In this document: in pieces, positions 41,878 through 49,019 of the stretch
How positions within the stretch are numbered: the stretch's first letter is position 1
Layout of the letters: every line of letters begins with the position of its first letter
Assembly: GCF_001431625.1 (NCBI RefSeq)
Contig: NZ_LLXT01000092.1
Span: forward strand, 1-55,144
Length of the DNA: 55,144 bases
Direction of reading: 5' to 3'
Origin: Stenotrophomonas geniculata ATCC 19374 = JCM 13324
GTDB lineage: Bacteria; Pseudomonadota; Gammaproteobacteria; Xanthomonadales; Xanthomonadaceae
Notes under the pieces: generated by a model
Database searches by the model: none
Told to the model about the DNA's origin: nothing
Seen by the model: only the letters and a program-made list of their open reading frames with translations
Program-made: the position numbers and the translations under genes

Positions 41878-43491
41878 ATGTCGCACTATCCATGGTGGCG
41901 CGGAGCCGTCATCTACCAGATCTACCCGCGCAGCTACCTCGATGCCAACGGCGACGGGGTGGGTGACCTGCCGGGCATCATCGAGCGGCTGGACCACATC
42001 GCCGCGCTGGGCGTGGACGCGATCTGGATTTCGCCGTTCTTCAAGTCCCCCATGGCCGACTTCGGCTACGACATCGCCGACTACCGCGACGTCGACCCGC
42101 TGTTCGGCAGCCTGGACGACTTCGACCGGCTGCTGGCCAAGGCCCACGGCCTGGGCCTGAAGGTGATGATCGACCAGGTGCTGAGCCATACCTCGATCGA
42201 GCACGCCTGGTTCCGCGAGAGCCGCCAGGACCGCAGCAATCCGAAGGCCGACTGGTACGTGTGGGCCGATCCGCGCGAGGACGGCACCCCGCCCAACAAC
42301 TGGCTGTCGCTGTTCGGCGGCGGCGCCTGGCAGTGGGAGCCGCGCCGTGAGCAGTACTACCTGCACAACTTCCTGGTCGACCAGCCGGACCTGAACTTCC
42401 ACCACCCGGACGTGCAGCAGGCCACCCTGGACAACGTGCGCTTCTGGCTGGACCGCGGCGTGGACGGCTTCCGCCTGGACGCCATCAATTTCTGCTTCCA
42501 CGACGCGCAGCTGCGCGACAACCCGCCAAAGCCCGCCGACAAGCGCGTGGGCCGCGGCTTCAGCCCGGACAACCCGTACGCGTACCAGTACCACTACTAC
42601 AACAACACCCAGCCGGAGAACCTGCCCTTCCTGGAGCGCCTGCGCGCGCTGCTGGACGAGTACCCGGGCGCGGTGAGCCTGGGCGAGATCTCCTCGGAGG
42701 ACTCGCTGGCCACCACCGCCGAGTACACCCGGGACGGCCACCTGCACATGGGCTACAGCTTCGAACTGCTGGTGGACGACTACAGCGCGGCCTACATCCG
42801 CGACACGGTCTCCCGCCTGGAGGCGGCGATGACCGAAGGCTGGCCGTGCTGGGCGGTTTCGAATCACGACGTGGAGCGGGCGGTCAGCCGTTGGGGCGGG
42901 CACCCGGCCGACCCGCGGCTGGCACGGATGCTGGTGGCGCTGCTGTGCTCGCTGCGCGGCTCGGTGTGCCTGTACCAGGGCGAGGAGCTGGGCCTGGCCG
43001 AGGCCGAGGTGCCGTTCGAGGCCCTGCAGGACCCCTACGGCATCACCTTCTGGCCGAACTTCAAGGGCCGTGATGGATGCCGCACGCCGATGCCGTGGAC
43101 CGATGCGCCGCTGGCCGGTTTCACTTCCGGCCAGCCGTGGCTGCCGATCCCGGCCGAGCACCGCGCCGCGGCCGTGGCGGTGCAGGAGCGCGACCCGGAC
43201 TCGGTCCTGGCCGCGTTCCGGGGGTTCCTGGCCTGGCGGCATAGCCAGCCGGCGCTCCTGCATGGCAGCATCCGATTCATCGACAGTACCGAGCCAGTGC
43301 TGCTGTTCGAGCGTATGCTTGCAGATGAAACCCTCCTGCTGGCCTTCAACCTGTCGGCCGAGGCGGTGAGCCATCCGCTGCCGCCGGGCAACTGGCAGCA
43401 GGTGACGGTACCGGGCCCGGATGCGGGCACGGTGCAGGGCAATGAACTCCAGCTGCCGCCGCGCGCGGTGTATTGCGCCCGACGCAGCTGA
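41878..43491 (+). CDS. GH13 alpha-glucosidase, cytoplasmic
   Basis: This 537-residue enzyme lacks a signal peptide and starts YPWWRGAVIYQIYPRSYLD, as in oligo-1,6-/alpha-glucosidases of GH13. Catalytic residues are D201 (GFRLDAINF), E270 (LGEISSED) and D331 (SNHDVERAV). It would split maltose or maltodextrin to glucose after uptake. GGAGGGGGG lies before the ATG at 41878. It has its own copy of the shared operator. A rho-independent terminator follows. Confidence 0.93.
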   Translation: MSHYPWWRGAVIYQIYPRSYLDANGDGVGDLPGIIERLDHIAALGVDAIWISPFFKSPMADFGYDIADYRDVDPLFGSLDDFDRLLAKAHGLGLKVMIDQVLSHTSIEHAWFRESRQDRSNPKADWYVWADPREDGTPPNNWLSLFGGGAWQWEPRREQYYLHNFLVDQPDLNFHHPDVQQATLDNVRFWLDRGVDGFRLDAINFCFHDAQLRDNPPKPADKRVGRGFSPDNPYAYQYHYYNNTQPENLPFLERLRALLDEYPGAVSLGEISSEDSLATTAEYTRDGHLHMGYSFELLVDDYSAAYIRDTVSRLEAAMTEGWPCWAVSNHDVERAVSRWGGHPADPRLARMLVALLCSLRGSVCLYQGEELGLAEAEVPFEALQDPYGITFWPNFKGRDGCRTPMPWTDAPLAGFTSGQPWLPIPAEHRAAAVAVQERDPDSVLAAFRGFLAWRHSQPALLHGSIRFIDSTEPVLLFERMLADETLLLAFNLSAEAVSHPLPPGNWQQVTVPGPDAGTVQGNELQLPPRAVYCARRS

Positions 43492-43518
43492 CCGTTTTCT
43501 CCGGTGGCGGTACTTGCG

Positions 43519-43550
43519 GGGACGGGGCCGAAGCGCCCCGTCCCTTTTTT
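43519..43550 (+). terminator. Rho-independent terminator of the alpha-glucosidase
   Basis: GGGACGGGG (43519-43527) pairs with CCCCGTCCC (43536-43544), followed by TTTTTT. Confidence 0.88.
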
Positions 43551-43591
43551 GTGGGTGGGCCTGGCCGACCAACGGCCGGCATCCGCGCAAA

Positions 43592-43622
43592 GGAAAACCC
43601 GCTGCCTGCGCAGCGGGTTTCC
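43592..43622 (-). terminator. Bidirectional hairpin after the TonB receptor
   Basis: AACCCGCTGC and GCAGCGGGTT form a 10-bp stem with a four-base loop, flanked by A and T residues on both sides. On the minus strand it is followed by TTTTCCTTT and would end the receptor transcript. Confidence 0.75.
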
Positions 43623-43637
43623 GGTCCTGCTACCCAT

Positions 43638-43668
43638 GGGTTGCCGGCCAGCGGCCGGCACTACCCGG
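43638..43668. repeat. GTAG-type REP
   Basis: GCCGGCCAGCGGCCGGC hairpin between the alpha-glucosidase terminator and the receptor stop. Confidence 0.8.
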
Positions 43669-43674
43669 TCGTGA

Positions 43675-46443
43675 TCAGAACTTGTAGTTCACGCCCAGCA
43701 TGTAGGTGCGGCCCCACTCGATGTACTCCAGCGGGCGGTCCTTGCTGCCGGCGTAGGTGCGGTACGGCTCGTTGGTCAGGTTGCTGCCTTGCAGCAGCAG
43801 GGTCAGCCCACGCAGGCTGCTGCTGTCGCTGAAGGTGTAGCTGACCTGTGCATCGGTCACGTTCTCGCCCACCACGTAACGCAGCGTGCGGTTGCCGTTG
43901 AAGTTGCCGATCTCACCAATGAAGTCCGAGCGGCGGCGCTGGCTCACGCGTGCTTCAAAGCCACTGCGCTCGTAGTAGGCGGTGAAGTTGTAGACACGCT
44001 TGGACAGGCCGGGAAGGCTGATCGGGTCACTGCCCACGCTGGAGGCGCTTTCCGGATCCAGGATGGTGATGTCGCTCTTGTTGAAGGTCGCGCTGGCCTG
44101 CACGCCGAAGCCACGCAGGCTGTCGGTCAGCATCTCCAGCGGGAACGACCCGGTCAGCTCCAGCCCCTTCAACGTACCGCCCTTGCCGTTCTGCGGCGTG
44201 GAGAAGGTGCCGGTGGTCAGCACCGGTGCGGTCATGCCCGGCGGCGGCACGTAATTGCCCAGCAGGCCGCTGAAGTCGTAGTTGTCCACCGACTGCGTGT
44301 AGACGTAGCTTTTCAGGTCCTTGTAGAAGATCGCCGCTGCGACGTAGGCCTTCTCGCCGAAGTACTTCTCATAGGACAGGTCCAGCGCGGTCGCGCGCCA
44401 CGGATCCAGCAGCGGATTGCCGCCGCTGCCACCGGGGCGGCCGTTGTTGGTATCCACACCGAACTCCAGGCCGGCACGCATCTGGTCCACGCGCGGGCGC
44501 GCGACCTGCTTGGCGGCGGCGAAGCGCAATGTCTGCTGGTGCGGGAACATGAACACCAGGTTCAAGCTCGGCAACCAATCCTTGTAGGTCTTGCCGGCAG
44601 AGAAGGGCTGGGTGTTGCTGCCCGCCGGCTGCGAGCTGTCCCAGTAGCGCGAATCCGAGCTCTGGTCGGTGTGCTGCATCTGTACGCCGATGTTGCCGCG
44701 CACGCCGACCACGCCGATGTCGGTGTTGATGTTCAGGCGTGCCCACGCGGTGGTGATCTTCTCCTCGACCGTCCACGACTTGGGAATCAGGTAGTCCAGG
44801 TTGTCGACCGGGTTGAAGGTCATGTAGCGACCCACCGCCGCCGGCACGTTCCACGAGGGGATGTAGCCGATGCCGGCGAAACCGAGGTTGACCGGGCGGT
44901 ACTGCAGGTCCGGGGCGATGGTGGATTCACCCTGAGCACCGAGCAGGATGTTGCCTTCGGCCTGGGCCTTCTGCTTGCGGCGGTCGGCATAGTTCACGCC
45001 CACGTCCACATCCGAGAACCAGCTGGACATGGCTTCAGGAACCGGCAGCGTCGCCGCCAGCTTGGCGCCCTTCAAGCGGTCTTCAACTTCCGGCACCTTG
45101 CCGTAGCCGGAACCATAGATCGTATTGGTCAGGAAGAGGCTGTCCGGACTGGAATAGTCGCGCCCCGGCGTGATCTGCGAGAAGCTGTTGTTGTTCACCA
45201 CCAGGCCGATCGTATCGAACTGCGGGCGCGGCACCAGCTGCAGGTTGTTTTCCAGGTTGATCTCGCGGCGGGTCGCCTTCGAGTAGTTCAGGTCGGCGAC
45301 CAGTTTCACGCCGCCGACGTTGAACTCGTTGTTCCAGCCGAACGCGTCGATCTTGTCCTTGCGCTTGTTGTACATGCCGCGGACCAGCGGGTACGCATTG
45401 CTGATCGTGCCACCGGTGAAGCTGCCATCGGCATTGCGGCCGACATTGCTGAACACCGGCAGGATCGCGTTGGGATTGTTGCTGTCCTCGCCATTGCCAC
45501 TGAGGCTCAGCTCGAACTGGTTGGCGGTGTCGATCTGCTCGGCTTCGGTGTGGAAGGCGTCGAAGGTGCTGGTCCAGCTGTTGCTCGGGCGGAACTGGAT
45601 CGTCGCCATCACGCCGTCGCGCTTGTTGTTGCCGGTACGGCGCAGCGCCTTGATGCCATCGGTGAAGTAGGTGCCTGGCGCGATTCCGCGACGCTCGCCC
45701 TTGTCGGTGTGCTCGGTGGTCCAGGGCTCGTAGAGGCCGACCTGGTTCTCCTGGATCGGCATGTCGCTGTGCGCGTAACCGATGGCGATGCCCAGGGTGT
45801 TGTCGAAGAACTGGTCGATGTAGCTGGCACTGAAGCGGTTGCCATACGGATCGATGTTGGCGGCGCGGCCCAGGGAGCTCTTCTGGTAGCGGCCGCTGAC
45901 CGCGATCACGCGCTCGCCGAAGCTGAGCGGGCGTGCGGTCTGCATGTCGATGGTGCCCGACAGGCCCTGGCCGACCAGGGCCGCGTCCGGGGTCTTGTAG
46001 ACGGTCACGCCGTTGACCAGCTCGGACGGGTACTGGTCGAACTCGACACCGCGGTTGTCGCCGGTGCTGACCACTTCACGCCCATTGAGCAGGGTGGTGG
46101 CGAAGTCGGGTGACAGGCCGCGCACGCTGATCACCTGCGCACGGCCGGCAACGCGCTGGGCGGCCAGGCCGGGAAGGCGCGAGATGGATTCGGCGATGCT
46201 GACGTCGGGCAGCTTGCCGATGTCTTCGGCGGAAATCGCCTCGACCACCGAGGTGGCGTCCTGCTTGATCGCGATCGCGTTTTCGATGCCGCGGCGGATG
46301 CCGGTGACCTGCACCGTATCCAGGTTGGTGGCGGCGGTGGCGGCCGGCGTGGTGGTGCTCTGCGTGGACTGTGCAGACGCCAGCGTCGGCGCCAGGACAA
46401 CGGCCAGCGCGATGCTCAGCGCGCTGCGCTTGTGGTTCAACAT
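43675..46443 (-). CDS. TonB-dependent receptor for maltodextrin-type sugars
   Basis: This 922-residue outer-membrane protein has a signal peptide ending TLASA, then a TonB-box-like NLDTVQVTGIRRGIENAI and a plug (EDIGKLPDVSIAESISRLPG, VRGLSPDFATTLLNGREV, LVGQGLSGTIDMQTARPL), and a barrel ending GVNYKF. This TonB receptor branch is common in Xanthomonads and Caulobacter for plant and storage sugars. Location among amylase-type genes and the shared operator support maltodextrin as ligand; that is inference. The ATG at 46443 has GGAGGGG upstream. Confidence 0.88.
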   Translation of the reverse strand: MLNHKRSALSIALAVVLAPTLASAQSTQSTTTPAATAATNLDTVQVTGIRRGIENAIAIKQDATSVVEAISAEDIGKLPDVSIAESISRLPGLAAQRVAGRAQVISVRGLSPDFATTLLNGREVVSTGDNRGVEFDQYPSELVNGVTVYKTPDAALVGQGLSGTIDMQTARPLSFGERVIAVSGRYQKSSLGRAANIDPYGNRFSASYIDQFFDNTLGIAIGYAHSDMPIQENQVGLYEPWTTEHTDKGERRGIAPGTYFTDGIKALRRTGNNKRDGVMATIQFRPSNSWTSTFDAFHTEAEQIDTANQFELSLSGNGEDSNNPNAILPVFSNVGRNADGSFTGGTISNAYPLVRGMYNKRKDKIDAFGWNNEFNVGGVKLVADLNYSKATRREINLENNLQLVPRPQFDTIGLVVNNNSFSQITPGRDYSSPDSLFLTNTIYGSGYGKVPEVEDRLKGAKLAATLPVPEAMSSWFSDVDVGVNYADRRKQKAQAEGNILLGAQGESTIAPDLQYRPVNLGFAGIGYIPSWNVPAAVGRYMTFNPVDNLDYLIPKSWTVEEKITTAWARLNINTDIGVVGVRGNIGVQMQHTDQSSDSRYWDSSQPAGSNTQPFSAGKTYKDWLPSLNLVFMFPHQQTLRFAAAKQVARPRVDQMRAGLEFGVDTNNGRPGGSGGNPLLDPWRATALDLSYEKYFGEKAYVAAAIFYKDLKSYVYTQSVDNYDFSGLLGNYVPPPGMTAPVLTTGTFSTPQNGKGGTLKGLELTGSFPLEMLTDSLRGFGVQASATFNKSDITILDPESASSVGSDPISLPGLSKRVYNFTAYYERSGFEARVSQRRRSDFIGEIGNFNGNRTLRYVVGENVTDAQVSYTFSDSSSLRGLTLLLQGSNLTNEPYRTYAGSKDRPLEYIEWGRTYMLGVNYKF

Positions 46444-46567
46444 TTTCCCCTCCCAGGCAATGTTGCAGATCGATTCGTGAACGTCCCGGAGTGACCGTGG
46501 ACGTGCGACGCGGTGGCCGCTGTCGTCGCCGCTATGGTAGGCAGCGCGTTCTTCGCGGGAATCACCC

Positions 46568-46581
46568 TGCATACGTATTCA
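46568..46581 (-). promoter_or_regulatory. Operator TGCATACGTATTCA, copy 2
   Basis: Reverse-complement copy of the shared palindrome, about 125 bases before the TonB receptor start. Confidence 0.65.
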
Positions 46582-46597
46582 ATGCCGTTTGCAGGGG

Positions 46598-46611
46598 TGT
46601 AATCGCTTTCA
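46598..46611 (-). promoter_or_regulatory. Second LacI-type palindrome, TGTAATCGCTTTCA
   Basis: This fits TGnAAnCGnTTnCA, the general LacI/GalR-type pattern, and lies 17 bases from operator copy 2. It may bind the same or a related regulator. Confidence 0.5.
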
Positions 46612-46623
46612 GGTGCATCGTTC

Positions 46624-46697
46624 TGTAGAGCCGAGCCCATGCTCGGCTGCGTTCCGGTGCTGCGCACCGCCGCCCGAGCGTGGACTCGGGCGCTACA
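46624..46697. repeat. Inverted pair of GTAG-type REPs
   Basis: TGTAGAGCCGAGC hairpin at 46624-46648 and CGCCCGAGC...GGGCGCTACA at 46671-46697 face each other between the GH97 end and the receptor promoter. Confidence 0.85.
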
Positions 46698-46720
46698 GCG
46701 GCGCGCAGGCAGGAAGACGT

Positions 46721-48769
46721 TCAACGGATAGGCGTGAAGCGAATGGCCTGCCCACCGCCCGGTGCCAGTACCAGCGTCACTGCATCGGCGCTGGTCACCT
46801 CGCGGGTTTCGCGTGCGAACGCGAACGGGTTGCTGCGGAAATCAGCGCCCTCGCCATCGCGGTAGATCTCGGCGCGATAGCGCACGCCGGGTTCCAGGAA
46901 GCCCAGCGACACCGGCAGCACGCGGCCGTGTTCATCGGTGATGCTGCCGAGGAACCAGTCGCGGCTGTTGCGGTCGCGGCGCACGATCGTCACGTAGTCG
47001 CCCACCTCGCCATCGAGCACGCGGCTCTGCTCCCAGTCCACCGCCACGTCTTCGATGAAGCGGAACGCCTCGCGATGCTGCAGGTAGTGCTCGGGCAGGT
47101 CGGCGGCCATCTGGATCGGGCTGTACAGCACCACGTACAGCGCCAGCTGGCGCGCCAGCGTGCTGGGAATGGCCTGGCCGTGGCGGCCCTTCAGGCTGAG
47201 GATGCCGGGGGTGTAATCCATCGGCCCGGCCAGCATCCGGGTGAACACCAGGTTGACCTCGTGCTCCGGCGGGTTCGGCGGCTGGCCCCAGGCGTTGTAC
47301 TCCATGCCGCGTGCGCCTTCGCGCGAGATCCAATTGGGGTAGGTGCGGCGCAGGCCGGTATCCTTGATCGGCTCATGCGGGTTCACCGACAGGTGCCGGC
47401 GCGCGGCCTCCTGCACCACCTTCAGGTGATGGCGGGCCATGAACTGCCCGTCGTGCCACTCGCGCCAGAGCGAGCCGCCAGCCGGATTTCGCCGGTCGAC
47501 CTGGCCATCGTCGCAGACGTAGCCGGTCTTGAACTGGTCCACCCCCAGCCGTGCGTACAGGTCCAGCGCGGCGCCCAACTGATCCTCGTAGTGCTCGATG
47601 GCACAGCCGGTTTCGTGGTGGCCGATCAGGTGCACGCCCTTTTTCAGGCCATACGCCGACAGCGCTTCGATATCGAAATCGGGCGTGGCGCGGGTGAAAT
47701 CAAAGTTGTAGCCATTACCCACCCACATGCCGTCCCAGCCCGGATTCCAGCCTTCCACCAGCACGCCGCGGAAGCCGTGCGCAGCAGCGAAGTCGATCAC
47801 CTTCTTCGTCCTGGCGGTGGTGGCCGCATGCTTCGGCCCGGTCGCCCAGCTCTCGTTGTCCAGGTGCATCGACCACCACACCCCGAGGTACTTGGCGGGC
47901 TTCACCCAGCTCACGTCGCCCAGCGCATTGGGTTCGTTGAGGTTGAGGATCAGGTCCGATTCGATCAGGCCACCCGCGCGGTCAGCAACCTGCAGCGTGC
48001 GCCAGGGTGTGGCGAAGGGGAGGGCACGGCGCACCTTCCAGCCTTCGGCCGAGGGCGAGAGCTGCGCGCGCAGGCGCTGGCCCTCGGTGCGGCGCAGCCA
48101 CATGCCGGCGTAGTCCACCAGCGCAGCCTCGTGGATCGCCACGTGCAGGCCATCGCGGCTGCGCAGGGTCATCGGCGTATGCACCTGCGGCACTTCGCGC
48201 AGCGGGGTACGCTGGTACAGGTACTCGTAATGGATCGGTTCGCCGGCGGGAATCCACCAGGCGGTGGAATCCTGTGCGATGGTAAACTCGGTCAGCTCGT
48301 CATCGATGATCGCTTCGCGCAGGTTCGGCTGCTCGGGGAACACGTAGCGGAAGCCGAGGCCGTCGTCGTAGACGCGGAACACCACATCCAGCCGCCGCTT
48401 GCTGCCCGTGGTCTCGGCCAGCTGCACGGTCAGCTCGTTGAAGTGGTTGCGGGTGACCCGGCGCTCGCCCCACGGCTGCTCCCAACTGTCGTCGACGCTG
48501 CGCCGCTGCTGGCCGAGCAGGGCGAAATCGCGGTCCAGGCGGCCATCGCGCAGGGCGAAGCCGAGCTTCGAATCCTCCACCACGGGCTCGCCGAAACGCT
48601 CGACGCGGTAGCGGGCGGTGCCGCCGTCCAGCACCAGGCTGACCTTCAGCACCTTGCCGGGTGATTCGACGCTGGCGACCTGTGGCGCGGCCTGTGCCAG
48701 CGTGGCCCAGGCCAGCAGGGCCAGGCCGAGCAGGTGCGCGATTGCCGCGCGTACAGAAGTGGGTGACAT
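46721..48769 (-). CDS. GH97 glycoside hydrolase, periplasmic
   Basis: This 682-residue exported protein has a signal peptide ending LAQAA and the full GH97 layout: an N-terminal beta-sandwich (VESPGKVLKVSLVLDGG), a TIM barrel with GFRGVLVEGWNPGWDGMW and YARLGVDQFKTGYVCDDG, and a C-terminal beta domain. GH97 includes SusB-like alpha-glucosidases and alpha-galactosidases; context favours alpha-glucosidase on maltodextrins. The ATG at 48769 is preceded by GGGAGGGG. It is divergent from the next gene and shares operator copy 3. Confidence 0.9.
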   Translation of the reverse strand: MSPTSVRAAIAHLLGLALLAWATLAQAAPQVASVESPGKVLKVSLVLDGGTARYRVERFGEPVVEDSKLGFALRDGRLDRDFALLGQQRRSVDDSWEQPWGERRVTRNHFNELTVQLAETTGSKRRLDVVFRVYDDGLGFRYVFPEQPNLREAIIDDELTEFTIAQDSTAWWIPAGEPIHYEYLYQRTPLREVPQVHTPMTLRSRDGLHVAIHEAALVDYAGMWLRRTEGQRLRAQLSPSAEGWKVRRALPFATPWRTLQVADRAGGLIESDLILNLNEPNALGDVSWVKPAKYLGVWWSMHLDNESWATGPKHAATTARTKKVIDFAAAHGFRGVLVEGWNPGWDGMWVGNGYNFDFTRATPDFDIEALSAYGLKKGVHLIGHHETGCAIEHYEDQLGAALDLYARLGVDQFKTGYVCDDGQVDRRNPAGGSLWREWHDGQFMARHHLKVVQEAARRHLSVNPHEPIKDTGLRRTYPNWISREGARGMEYNAWGQPPNPPEHEVNLVFTRMLAGPMDYTPGILSLKGRHGQAIPSTLARQLALYVVLYSPIQMAADLPEHYLQHREAFRFIEDVAVDWEQSRVLDGEVGDYVTIVRRDRNSRDWFLGSITDEHGRVLPVSLGFLEPGVRYRAEIYRDGEGADFRSNPFAFARETREVTSADAVTLVLAPGGGQAIRFTPIR

Positions 48770-48848
48770 CGGCAGTTCCCCTCCCAAGGCGCCGTTGGCA
48801 GACCCGGACCATAAGCCAGCACAGCAGGCGCGCTACCGCGTGGCGCCA

Positions 48849-48862
48849 TGAATACGTATGCA
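48849..48862. promoter_or_regulatory. Operator TGAATACGTATGCA, copy 3
   Basis: Same 14-base palindrome as copies 1 and 2, between the divergent GH97 and six-hairpin genes, 80 and 150 bases from their starts. Confidence 0.65.
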
Positions 48863-48923
48863 GCTGGACGCAGCCGACAGCCCCGCGTCTACCATGGGGC
48901 CAAGGCACCTTGAGGGAGGGGCC

Positions 48924-49019
48924 GTGCCCGCCCGCCGGCAACGACGGTGCGGACCTACAACGCGTGCAGAGAGGGAGGGAGGCCGACGGGCGCAAGCCGG
49001 TCCGCCGCTTCGATGCTGA
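48924..49019 (+). other. Possible 31-codon leader ORF
   Basis: GTG at 48924 follows GAGGGAGGGG. The frame runs 31 codons, Arg-rich, and stops at TGA 49017-49019, overlapping the ATG (49013) of the next gene. It may couple translation of a gene that has no ribosome site of its own. Chance is a real alternative. Confidence 0.3.

Noticed and set aside
41659..43590. 643-codon minus-strand frame
   Set aside because: It is antisense to the GH13 alpha-glucosidase, whose three catalytic residues are intact.
43789..46113. 774-codon plus-strand frame
   Set aside because: It is antisense to the TonB receptor and has no domain signal.
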